DNA from: Cyclostephanos tholiformis
Taxonomy: Eukaryota; Bacillariophyta; Thalassiosirophyceae; Thalassiosirales; Thalassiosiraceae
Assembly: GCA_036939975.1 (NCBI GenBank)
Contig: JALLPB010000154.1
Coordinates: 1 to 21,572 of the forward strand
Direction: 5' to 3'
Length of the DNA stretch: 21,572 nucleotides
Shown: positions 9,400-18,853 of the stretch, piece by piece
Layout: the number at the start of each line of letters is the position of its first letter
How positions within the stretch are numbered: position 1 is the first letter of the stretch
Position numbers and translations under genes: made by a program
Notes under the pieces: model-generated
The model's input: only the letters and a program-made list of their open reading frames with translations
Database searches by the model: none
Told to the model about the DNA's origin: nothing

Positions 9400-11004
9400 A
9401 TGAGCGAAGCAGCAGGACCCCCATCGATGGGTTCGGAGGGGCCGAAAGACAGGAAGAAGGTAAGGAATGCTCCCAATTCGTTCATGCCGACGGCGTCACT
9501 ATTCCCTTGTCTGTGTAGCTCTGCCTTTCCCGTGACAATCGGCGCTACGACATGAAGAAGTTATTTTGAAGTTCACCATTGGCAATCCATGGACCATGCC
9601 GTATGGATGCTCGGACTTCACTGCCGTCGACGCCGACGGGGGTTAATAAATTAAAACGAAGGACCTCTCATTCGGCGGGGTCACGGTTGTGGTTGCTCAA
9701 TTCAAAAAAATCATTAATTCAGTTGACTTTTCCTCGCGGATGGTCCTTACTCCCATCAACCTCAACGCTGATTCTAACAATTACACCCCAACTTATTTTT
9801 CCGGTAATTTTCAAAAGGGGGGAATAATCTCGAAGCTCCGTCGCCGCCTAACCGTCCAGGGTGACAGCGAGACGATTGATGGTGCGATGATAGCAAGTTT
9901 GAAGGAGGGGAAGGCGACGGAAGTAGCAGAAGATGTAAGAATGATCTTATCTCGAAGCGGAATCTCCATGGCTCGTGTTTCTCTCGTTGCCCACCCCCAC
10001 TAACCAATTTTTCTTGTGTATATCGCAGCATCATCTTCATCTTCGATGTGCGGTGACAGAATATTCTGGGGTGTCAAAAAAAGGACACGCTCCATACAAT
10101 CCTCGCAAAAAAAATCAGGATGCCCTAATCATGGCCGACGACCCGGCCACCAACACCCTTATCCTCTGCGTCTTGGATGGTCACGGAGAGCATGGTGATG
10201 GCGTTTCGGCTCAGTTCCGCGACCAGCTCGCCATGGAGATGATGTCTCATCCCTCTTGGTCCACTGATGTAAAGCAGGCCGCGGCGGATGCCATCGCCAA
10301 GGTGGAACATCAAGTGATCCGCAATTTTCGCATTGATACCGAATTCAGTGGTACCACGTTATCAATGGCTATCGTGAGGGGGAATACGTTGACTGGTGTG
10401 AACATAGGCGATTCACGTGTCATTTTGGGACTCGAAAAGGACGGCGGGCTCGTGGCGGAAGAGTTCACTCACGATCACAAGCCGGACTCCCCTCTGGAGA
10501 AGGAGCGCATAGTTGCTGCGGGGGGTAGGGTATTTGCGGTGGAATACGATGATGGGATTGATGGCCCCCCACGTGTTTGGCTCGGTCATATGGATGTTCC
10601 TGGACTTGCTATGTCGAGGTGAGCCTGCTTATTTATTCAATTTTTTTTGTCGGTGCTTAAATGCACCCACCACATCCGCTATCGCCCGTGCGTAACTCTG
10701 TGTCCTTAGATCACTTGGGGATGCGGTCGCGCATACCGCTGGTGTGATTTCGGATCCTGAATTCACTGAGAAAGAATTGGATCCATCTTCGGATAGAGTC
10801 ATCGTGGTTGCGACTGATGGCCTTTGGGAATTTGTCAACAATGACGAGACTATCAATCTTTTATTCCCTACTCCCGGTCCCGCGGAGGCGGTGGATTGCC
10901 TCGTTAAGGAAGCCAATGCGAGGTGGATGCAAGAAGAGCAGGTGATTGATGACACAACCGTCATTGTCGCCCATCTGTTTGACTTCAAGGCAACCGACGA
11001 ATAG
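9400..11004 (+). CDS. PP2C-family serine/threonine phosphatase, four exons
   Basis: Metal-dependent protein phosphatase (PPM/PP2C) that removes phosphate from Ser/Thr of target proteins. Exons are 9400-9459, 9818-9934, 10029-10618 and 10710-11004; all introns are GT-AG and the join gives 353 residues. Family motifs in order: KKNQDA (about 87-91), VLDGHGEHGDG (about 107-117, metal-binding Asp), SGTTLSMAIV (about 167-176), NIGDSRVILG (about 184-193), HKPDSPLEKERI (about 209-220), PGLAMSRSLGD (about 250-260, split by intron 3), ATDGLWEFV (about 290-298, metal-binding Asp) and DDTTVIV (about 336-342, metal-binding Asp). All key acidic residues are present, so it should be active. The N-terminal 59 residues are short and basic (SKLRRRL) with no targeting signal or membrane segment seen. 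The first two junctions are inferred from consensus sites and matching phase; intron 1 is unusually long at 358 bases. Confidence 0.9.
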
Positions 11005-11561
11005 GGAGTACATACTGATTTTGATTTATTTAGATTTTTCTACGGCTAAATGAGGTGGGAATTCTGTGATATAATATGGCCTCCAAATTCTGTCGTGAAC
11101 TTATTTACAATACGAGCATAGCACAACAAGCGGGGAAGATCAGGGGGGAAATCATCTCATATACGGTGACTAAATGAGGGGCTAAAAATAAATGGGTTTG
11201 GTATCGAACACCGACGATGATAAATGTGAGGTTTATGAAGTCGGACTGGGCACAACATCATGCAGGCTATATAGAGGATTACTCCTAAAGTATGGCCGAA
11301 AGCATCTTATTCATTGATATTTTACATAGATTGTAAAGGTTGATCTGTTTGAAAGACTTATCACCATCAGAGCACGTGATAGACATGTTTCCAACGAAAC
11401 ACATGGCATTTCCAAAGTGTCATCTGCGAGACCTTTCAAATAAAACGCGCACTATCCTCATCCCGAGATAATGTCTAAATCAAACGAGAATTGTCAATAT
11501 CCCATCGCTCAAAAGCCAAATCTTATGCCAATATTAAAACAGTGTTGCATACAAAATAGGT
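11005..11561. other. Convergent intergenic region
   Basis: It separates the 3' ends of the PP2C gene (plus) and the small membrane protein gene (minus). No coding frame, RNA gene or repeat is supported. AATAAA at 11441-11446 reads AAATAAAACG on the plus strand and might serve PP2C, but lies over 400 bases after its stop. Confidence 0.35.
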
Positions 11562-11861
11562 TCAATTCCTCTTCCCACCGGGTTGATAATCCTGAGGCTT
11601 CGGCACCTTCTTCAGATACGAATCGTCGTCCTTGTCGTACCAATCCCTGTGCCCGGTATCGAAGTAGTGCTTGTACTCTTCATCATATTTGTCCCGTAGC
11701 ATCTGGATGAATGCTCGCTGGGGGTGCTCTTTCTTTTTCATTTCGTCGGTCCCGATCATCATGTTCGTCCCAAGCTGATATGCCTGGAAGGCAAAGAGGC
11801 TTAGGCATGTCGTGACGACCGCCTTGTGCGCGACGTCTGCAATCCTGGTAACGAAGCTCAT
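11562..11861 (-). CDS. Small single-span membrane protein, possibly COX14-like
   Basis: A 99-residue protein from a single exon. Residues 1-11 (MSFVTRIADVA) form a short basic amphipathic lead, followed by HKAVV and one hydrophobic span (about 15-36, TCLSLFAFQAYQLG). The rest is charged and rich in Lys, Asp and Tyr (KKKEHPQRAF, KYDEEYKHYFDTGHRDWYD) and should lie outside the membrane. The arrangement of a short N-terminus, a His-Lys/Arg before one span, and a Gly-Tyr/Asn pattern after it recalls COX14-type assembly factors of mitochondrial cytochrome oxidase, but the match is by pattern only. The start is the first ATG of the frame and lies 359 bases from the divergent LNR gene. That it is a real gene is fairly sure; the function is a guess. 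Confidence 0.65.
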   Translation of the reverse strand: MSFVTRIADVAHKAVVTTCLSLFAFQAYQLGTNMMIGTDEMKKKEHPQRAFIQMLRDKYDEEYKHYFDTGHRDWYDKDDDSYLKKVPKPQDYQPGGKRN

Positions 11862-12220
11862 CGTTCTTCCGGATAGGTCCTACCTAGTTGCGCGGTAGTA
11901 CGATTTCTTCTGGTGTGGAGGTATGGGTGGGTTCGTTTTGCTTGATTGCTGCTACGCTGCTGCCTCATCGCCTGAAAAAAAACGCTGACTGGAGAGATGA
12001 TGGAAACAACCATTTGAGGGGTACGGAGGGTATCGTAGGCCAAAGGTTGGACTCAAACCATAGTAGGTACGATAATACGATAAGTATAACAGAAAATTTT
12101 CCTCAACAGAAAACAGAAAACACCACGCCACGCGACAACAACTATCTCGAAGCGAAGCGCAGCGGCGTATGTTGTAGTAGTCCCCCCAACACACGACGCA
12201 CAAAACACAAGAAGTCGACG
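11862..12220. promoter_or_regulatory. Divergent upstream region between small membrane protein and LNR gene
   Basis: It holds the 5' regions of both divergent genes. The frame of the LNR gene stays open upstream through this region but has no in-frame ATG before 12221. A short out-of-frame ATG frame at 11923 (21 codons, MGGFVLLDCCYAAASS) would precede the LNR start if the transcript begins that far up. No recognised promoter element was found. Confidence 0.4.
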
Positions 12221-15103
12221 ATGAAGATCCCCGACGAAGCCATGGGCATGATGGCAGTGGCGGCCTCGAGGGTGGCCGCCACCAAATTCTTCGACCACGC
12301 CGGCCCGCAGCCGGATCATCATCATCGTCATCATCATTACCATCAACGCGCCCTCGCCGGCGGCACCCCCCCCCGCCTCCTCGTCGGGACCAACAAACCG
12401 GAGACGTGCGACGGAGCCTTCCTCAGGTGCATCCTTTCCCCCGCCTGCCGCGCTTGCTTCGGTTCCCTCCAGGAAAATGGCATCGATTGGACGAACGTCG
12501 TGCCTGACACGCCGTGCGAGGACATACTCGGCTTCCTCGCAGGGGGTGGACACTGCCTCGAGGTGAAAAGGGGTGGGGAGGACGAGAAGGACACGTTCTG
12601 CTCGGCGTTCGACACATGCGTCGTGTGGGACGAGGAAGAGACGGGGGGGGGGACGGGCAATAACAACAAGAATAGCGGGGGTGGAAGCGTTGGGGGCGTC
12701 AACGGCACCGACTGCTCCAAGCTTACGTCATGCGACTGGCCGGGCATTCACGAGCAATTCCTGGGCGACGGGGTCTGCCACGAGAACATGCCGGGATGTT
12801 ACAACTCTCCCGTCTGCAACTACGACGGCGGTGACTGCTGCGAGGACACGTGCGTGTACCCGGGAGGAGCTGGGGACTCGTTTGGACACTGCGGCCTTGA
12901 GGGGTACGCATGTCGCGATCCGAGCTCCCTCAAGTGCCAGCCTGCCCTCGCGCGCGTATACAAAGAATACTGCGCCAAGGAAATCAACGACCCGGGGGAG
13001 GGGGAAGATTACCTGTGGGCCGACGACGACTTATTCTCCAAGGAGGCGGAGCTTCCCGTGTGCTCATCCTCGCAGACGCTCTACAGGCTCGTGCAATTCG
13101 ATTCGTGGGGGGACGGCTGGGATATGACGATACTTACGATGACGGAGCTCGGCGAAGGCAAGTCGCCGGCTTACCAGGGTGGGCTCAAGTATGGCAGCGA
13201 AGGCACGGTCCACGTATGCCTCTCGAAGGCGTGCTACCATGTCACGGTCGAGAACGGTGTTTGGGGGAACGAGGTATCGTGGGAGCTCCGTCCGCTAAGG
13301 GACGGTGCCCCCGTCCTCGGCGCCGGCGGGTCGCCATCCGATTGCACCATCCCCGTTGGCGGCGTCATCGACGGGTGTCAGAACACGTGCGACAAGTCCC
13401 GTCCCGACACGAAAATCGACGATCCGAATTACAAGGATTACAAGAGCATGGAGGCGTGTATCGGTAAGTTGAAACCCACTTACTCGTTGGTTGCCTTCAC
13501 TAAAAGTGAATATCTAACTCGCTTATTTACATTTTAATCAGAGCTCAAGTGCCTTATCCAGGTGGGGAATTGCGCCCAGGACGAGACGTGCTCAGGGTGC
13601 ATGCAGGGGGAGATCCCTCAGTATTGCTTCGCGAACGACAACTTCAATGTACGACCTTGTTATTTTTCTCATGGCCTTTTCGAGTGGGTTCCGTCCCATC
13701 GCCTTTATTCGTCTTTTCATTTGTTCGCCCCTTTCTGTACGTGAACTCACGTTCGATTGCCCTTTCGTGCCTGGTAACCTCGACACTTCGCATATCATTA
13801 GGTCCTAATCGATTGTTCCATGTGTTCGTGCTCCGAGATCCGTCCGGCGTACTGTGATGCCAAGTCGGCCTCCGACGGCGGTTCGTCGGCGGCCTCCCAT
13901 GCGGGGACGGTCAAACCGAAGAAGGCCGCCGTGCCCGCCGAAACGGGAGGCACATCCGTTTGCAGTCCCGAACAGACAATGAAGGGAACAAACTCGCTTG
14001 TCAAGTTCTCGGAGTGCGCCCAGGTCGATCAGCTGATGGCGATGGTGACCGATTTCGATAACGATAACTTCGGCTCCCTGGATCTCTTCGAGGAATGCGC
14101 GCACACGTATGACGAGCAGCCCCTCCACGGCGGAAAGAGCGCGTTGGACTGCATGAAGATATTGCACAATCTGATTGTGGACGAGGATGCTACCAGCGTG
14201 GACCCAACATCCGTCAAACCGGCTACAAACGCCAAGGGGGAGACCCTTCCCGAAAACTTGAGCAAGGCTATTTCTTCGCTGGCGAATAATTTATACCGCG
14301 ACGCCGAGGCCTTCTGTGAGTGTTCGGCCAGCGCCAATAAGGAAACTCCCATGTGCAGTAGCTTCATCAATTTCAAGACTTTGTTATTGGAGGCTGTCGA
14401 CGCTTGCAAGTCGCTCGACGCTATCGATTGTGCCGCGTGGGAAGAATTTTACGCCCCGTGCAAGAAGAACCTTCTGCAGATGTACGGCAAAGTGGATTTT
14501 GACAACCACGATCAGTGTGCTTACGTTGAGAACTTGTGTGGCGGCGCGGGGCCGTTCCCTGCATTTCGCAGGTTGGATTGCGGTGGGGAGATCGCCAAGC
14601 CCGCTTGGGACTTTCACACAATGTACGAGCGAGGCTGCTTGAAAACGTCATCGAATCCCAACGGAAGTCCTAGTATACCAAATCCTCCTCAGGTAAATCC
14701 TCTCACGCCCGTTACTCCCAAGACAACGCCGGAGAAGAAGCAATACCAACCCAGCGGGTCCGACGAAAAGAAGCCATACTATTCATCACCGGACTCCGAA
14801 CCCGCTCCAGACACCACGCCATCCCACGCCGAGAAGACAAGGACACATCACTTTTTTGGCTACACCTTTATTCTTATGGTGCTACTCAGCGTGGGGTACA
14901 TCTGGAACAAGAAGCGTCGCGAGAATTTCGACTACATGCGTTTCCGTCAGTTGCGAGAGGCGAGGAACTATGCCGGTGGGTTAAACTCTGGTTTTGGCGC
15001 TAGATCTGGGGGCGATTACGCAGGCCTGTCAATGGCAGACTCTTGTAGTTTCGAGCCACCGTCCTTGCCACCGATGCCTTCCACCAATACTTCCATGATA
15101 TAG
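12221..15103 (+). CDS. Type I membrane protein with LNR module and GDGW domain
   Basis: Exons are 12221-13463, 13542-13648 and 13802-15103; both introns are GT-AG (78 and 153 bases) and the join gives 883 residues. From the N-terminus: a weakly hydrophobic lead (about 7-24), a His-rich tract (33-41), a Cys-rich block (63-133), a Gly/Asn linker, an LNR (Lin-12/Notch repeat) module (about 171-211, with FLGDGVCHENMPGCYN and CNYDGGDCCEDTC, including the calcium-binding Asp pattern), a domain with FDSWGDGWD and GTVHVCLSKACYHVTV (about 287-357), a second long Cys-rich part (about 415-690), a Pro/Ser/Lys stalk, one transmembrane span (about 801-818), then KKRR and a 65-residue cytosolic tail with Tyr and Gly. 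It should sit in the plasma membrane or a secretory membrane with the Cys-rich part outside. No strong cleavable signal peptide is visible, so the start at 12221, the only in-frame ATG upstream of the domains, may miss an earlier exon. Ligand and role are unknown. Confidence 0.8.
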
Positions 15104-15471
15104 CTTCACCGATGGTCTGTCAACAAAGCTTGGTTTTGGTTCGGATAGATTCATTTGGTTTTATTGTTTCCTGCCTTCTTTTTTTTTTCTCGTTAGGGGT
15201 GATGCCTGTCCACGTTCCTATCTCTATGTCGAAGCAAAGCAACACAATTTCTAGCAAAAATTCATTATGAGCTATTTTGCCCCCCTGGAGAAATGGTGGC
15301 AGCTAGACCTCTCTCCTCTGTAAACAAATGACTGTATTCGACTGAATGATCTACTATATTTAGAAACATATTTAGAAACCAATAATGCATGCAAATCCAA
15401 GCAAGAGATTTTTTTCTAAACAAAACATAACAACACAGAGGACAGTAAGTTATTCGTTTTGCAGAGAACTT
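15104..15471. other. Convergent intergenic region with T-tract
   Basis: It lies between the 3' ends of the two large membrane protein genes. It has a long T-run near 15179-15189 and AT-rich sequence with repeated ATATTTAGAAAC (15355-15378). No gene is seen. Confidence 0.4.
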
Positions 15472-18375
15472 TCACAAGTCCACCGTATCCTCTGGCATAC
15501 TTGCGGGCCCCGAAGTAAAGGTCTGTCCCGCTTGTATGAACTCCACACTCTTTTTACTACCCTTTGAACCCCGCGAACCAAGTGATCCCGATGAGTCTGA
15601 GTTTGTACGGGTGCGACCGCCAGAAATTGGAACACCGAATCGATTCCTGTCCTCCGAAAATAACGATGTGTCATCAGCTTCATTCACGATCACAGCAGCT
15701 TGGCTGTACTTCTTTTGTATAGGAGTAGGAGGAGGAATCGGTGACCGCCGAGACTTCCCCTTGGATGAAGTCGGGGCTAAGTTTTCATTGGCGTGAATGC
15801 CATATTTCGAGAAGGTGATACGATCTTCCTCATCTGGAAATTCATGAAACAGTTCGAGAGAATTGGCGCGAGAGCGTTTCACTCCGCGCACTTTGCGTAA
15901 ACGTTTGGCATACAGTGCAATAAGGGTGATAACTAATGCGCATGCAAGGACGGCCAGAGTGATAAAGCCCGAGGTACTGAGCGACTTGGAATGTTTGGCA
16001 TTGCTATCAACAGAGGCAGGATCCTGGTTTCCACCAGTGGCAGCGTCAATGGCTAGGTCTTCTTTTGCCGGGTCTACATCAGTTGCAGAATTATCATTCT
16101 TGGGGGCCTTGTACAAAACTGACTGCACTCCTATGGGCTCAAAAAATGAAGTGTCCGAGAAGAAACTCTTGACATAGGACTCCAAGTCTATCATTACTGC
16201 TGCGATATCATCATCTGTTCCAATTATAGCAGTCAACCCTCCCGACACTTGGTGGCATTCCTTACCTTCATCTACAGAAACATCTTTTCCACAGCCTTCA
16301 TTTGACAATTGATCAGCAGGATTAGAGTTGAATCCCTCGTACTTCACCACCTCTTGCAATAATCGCATCTTCTCTACAAAAGCTTGGCACTTGTCTGAAA
16401 TAAGTGACCTGTGCAATTCATTTTCCACTTCTGTTACAATGGTACTAGTCTCAGTGCCAATGTCAGTAATGAAGGTGTACTCATATGGCACAACGATATT
16501 CATAGTGATCAGCTCTTCACCAGACTCGGGACAAAGATCGGCAAGGCGTCCGGTGTAGCCAGCGGCTTGATAGTCTTGGGTGCTTGTCCCGCCAGTAACG
16601 GGTGATTGATTCGGGGGGACATCATCGATGTCAGTTGTACCTGTTTCGTTAGAAGTAGAAGCCTTATCTTCTGTTTCGACATCAGTTGGAGTAGTTGCCG
16701 ACGCTTCTGTGTCAATGCCACCAGCCACCGTATCACTTTTGATTGGGGCACTTGTTGGAGTCGTCGTCTGCGTTGATGTTGAAGATCCAAGATCAATTTC
16801 TTCAGGAACGGGACATCTTCTTTTCCTACTCTCACTATTCATCTCATTGTACTTGCTATCACCGATATCTCCAAGCGCATAAACTAAGGCTCCGTTGTAG
16901 ATGCGATCGGCCCAAGTATCCGCGAAGGGATATGACAACGCAGTTCCGATCAAAATTTGTACGTGACCATCAGGGGAGGCTGCAAAGATATCACCAACTT
17001 TTTCACCATATCGAGGTTTGGTGTAACGCAGCTCTGGCTCTGTCATTGTAATGTAGAAAGCGCGACGTTCGCCAGCTGCCACAAAGACTGGATCCAAAGC
17101 ACCGATCGGTAAATGGGTGGGGCCCGATTCACCGTTGCCAGTGACAGTAACTGCTCCTAGCACATCCCATGTGTTAGAGGCACCGTCAGCATTTAGGATG
17201 ACATCATCCCGCTCAAATCCAACATGGGTGCCACTCTTGGAGTATACTTCGACACATACCTCATCTGTCGAGAAAGTTGACATTTCAAACGCAATGACAG
17301 TTATTCCTTCTGAAGGACCACCATCAGCTACAGAGGGGACAACAATATCAAACATCATCCCAGCTTGTTTAAAGCCTCCTGCGAGGGTAGTGGCTACTTT
17401 TTTGACAGTCGATTGAAGTGTAGTAGGACTGGGAGATGGCTTCAATGTGGGTGCGTTGCTGGGACGTGGAGTCGGAGTGTTGGAGGGTTTTGCAGTAGGC
17501 ACAAGGGCATCAGTGGGGCCTGGAGAAGGGACTGGAGTGAAGGATACGGCATCCACATCACAAGTTACAAATCCACGCTTGACAGCCTGTGCAGTCTCGA
17601 TTTGAGCGTCGGACAAAAAGCTAACGGAGCTGTCCATTCCAATGGTGTAGAGCATTGCTCCGTTGAAGACTCGATGGGGCCATGACTCGGCAAAGGGGTA
17701 ATTTTTGGCCACGCCAGTTAGGATTTCCACAACCATTCCATCACTTGTTTGAAGCTGACGTGTATCCTTGCCCCTCCCTCCGCGATTATCATTCCTATCA
17801 GTAGCAGTGCTGGCACTGACGTACTCGTAGTGGGATTGGCTACTGACATAAACATCGCCGGTCATATATTCGTCAGGATCCAGTGCTGTATACCTCAAAC
17901 TTTCATTTTGGGTGGTTACATAGAATGCTTGAGTCTGGTCGAGTCCAATTGTTATGGGTTCAAAGCTACCAAGTGGTATGGTAGTGGAAGCGCTCGGTCC
18001 CTGTCCCATGAGGTTAAAAGAACCCAGGAATGTCCATTTATCCGAGTCGAATGCCGCATCATTGAAGGTTCCGGCTTTTGTGTACAGTTCAACACACAAA
18101 CTTTCTCTTAGTGGAGTTAGAATATCGAGCCCAATGACTGTGATGCCGTCAGGTGTGCCGGAAGCAATGTTAACTGCAGTAGAAAGGTCTACTGGTGTTC
18201 TGACAGTGTTGACATCAAACATGACGCCGTCCTGAATCCATCCCCCTTCGTAGGTGGTGACGAGCTCGTGAACTATTTGTCCAACAGCCCTTGGAATAAT
18301 GCATAGGAGCATTCCAACTATTACGTTGACGCTACTCCCTCCGCCGCCGGTGTAACCGCTTCTGCAACAGTTCAT
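15472..18375 (-). CDS. Type I membrane protein with duplicated ectodomain, function unknown
   Basis: A single exon of 967 residues, starting at the first ATG of the frame. It has a signal peptide (about 16-33, NVIVGMLLCIIPRAVGQ) and an ectodomain repeat twice over: about 39-247 and 328-502. Shared landmarks are GGW/GGF, a Met-Phe-Asp (VMFDV, MMFDI), GITVIGLD/GITVIAFE, CVELYTKAGT/CVEVYSKSGT, the W..LG strand, IPLGSFEP/LPIGALDP, AFYVT/AFYIT, LRYT, and YPFAESWPHRVFNGA/YPFADTWADRIYNGA. A Pro/Ser/Thr linker (about 281-320, with KPSNTPTPRPSNAPT) joins the copies, as in diatom wall-associated proteins. A Thr-rich stretch (530-600), a third region with paired Cys (about 615-757), one transmembrane span (about 803-823), and a basic then Ser/Gly-rich cytosolic tail (824-967) follow. 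The role is unknown; secretion and membrane anchoring are well supported. The gene is convergent with the LNR gene but not similar to it. Confidence 0.85.
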   Translation of the reverse strand: MNCCRSGYTGGGGSSVNVIVGMLLCIIPRAVGQIVHELVTTYEGGWIQDGVMFDVNTVRTPVDLSTAVNIASGTPDGITVIGLDILTPLRESLCVELYTKAGTFNDAAFDSDKWTFLGSFNLMGQGPSASTTIPLGSFEPITIGLDQTQAFYVTTQNESLRYTALDPDEYMTGDVYVSSQSHYEYVSASTATDRNDNRGGRGKDTRQLQTSDGMVVEILTGVAKNYPFAESWPHRVFNGAMLYTIGMDSSVSFLSDAQIETAQAVKRGFVTCDVDAVSFTPVPSPGPTDALVPTAKPSNTPTPRPSNAPTLKPSPSPTTLQSTVKKVATTLAGGFKQAGMMFDIVVPSVADGGPSEGITVIAFEMSTFSTDEVCVEVYSKSGTHVGFERDDVILNADGASNTWDVLGAVTVTGNGESGPTHLPIGALDPVFVAAGERRAFYITMTEPELRYTKPRYGEKVGDIFAASPDGHVQILIGTALSYPFADTWADRIYNGALVYALGDIGDSKYNEMNSESRKRRCPVPEEIDLGSSTSTQTTTPTSAPIKSDTVAGGIDTEASATTPTDVETEDKASTSNETGTTDIDDVPPNQSPVTGGTSTQDYQAAGYTGRLADLCPESGEELITMNIVVPYEYTFITDIGTETSTIVTEVENELHRSLISDKCQAFVEKMRLLQEVVKYEGFNSNPADQLSNEGCGKDVSVDEGKECHQVSGGLTAIIGTDDDIAAVMIDLESYVKSFFSDTSFFEPIGVQSVLYKAPKNDNSATDVDPAKEDLAIDAATGGNQDPASVDSNAKHSKSLSTSGFITLAVLACALVITLIALYAKRLRKVRGVKRSRANSLELFHEFPDEEDRITFSKYGIHANENLAPTSSKGKSRRSPIPPPTPIQKKYSQAAVIVNEADDTSLFSEDRNRFGVPISGGRTRTNSDSSGSLGSRGSKGSKKSVEFIQAGQTFTSGPASMPEDTVDL

Positions 18376-18853
18376 GATAGTTTTTTCTTTTTATATCCAA
18401 TAAAAGAATGATAGCACTTGCCAATAGTCAGCTAACAGACATTAAAAAGGTCACCACTGGCAAGAGTCAAGCTTGTGGTCGATTCGTGCTACAAATTTTC
18501 GAGGTGCGCTGTTGTGGTTGATCGGTTAAATATTTCGATACGGTTGCATGCGGAAGGAATTAATACGATATCGATGTTCGATTTTTTCCGTTCAAAAAAG
18601 AAATCATATAATAAGTATTGGATTTTCAGCCACCCCCAACTACCATTTTTTGGTAGTGAATTAGCACTGGAACGCTGATCATGATCCCGTCACCACCTGA
18701 AGCTAAAAAGTGTAATACTACTCCACAAGACATAGTCCCACACAAGTCCAAACTAAAAATTGCCATCTGAAATGATGGAATAGAGAACAAGAAGTGACTA
18801 TAACACTCTAAAAATCCTTTAAAATTACACTACCTAATGATTACTCCACTATT
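18376..18853. other. Upstream region of the duplicated-ectodomain gene
   Basis: No gene is seen. It includes the 5' region of the minus-strand gene ending at 18375 and abuts the 3' end of the PiggyBac pseudogene. A 7-base hairpin (ACTACCA at 18639-18645, TGGTAGT at 18651-18657, 5-base loop) is present. I found no clear PiggyBac terminal repeat or TTAA target duplication here. Confidence 0.35.

Noticed and set aside
12053..12747. Minus-strand frames of 134 and 166 codons opposite the LNR gene
   Set aside because: They are antisense shadows of GC-rich Cys-coding sequence; the plus frame has the LNR motif and good splice sites.
13464..13537. Termination of the LNR protein at 13537
   Set aside because: GTAAGT at 13464 and AG at 13540-13541 define a 78-base intron whose removal continues the Cys-rich frame.
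16509..16835. Alternative minus-strand frame within the 967-residue gene
   Set aside because: It is a shadow frame in the Thr-rich part of a gene whose main frame is continuous from signal peptide to tail.
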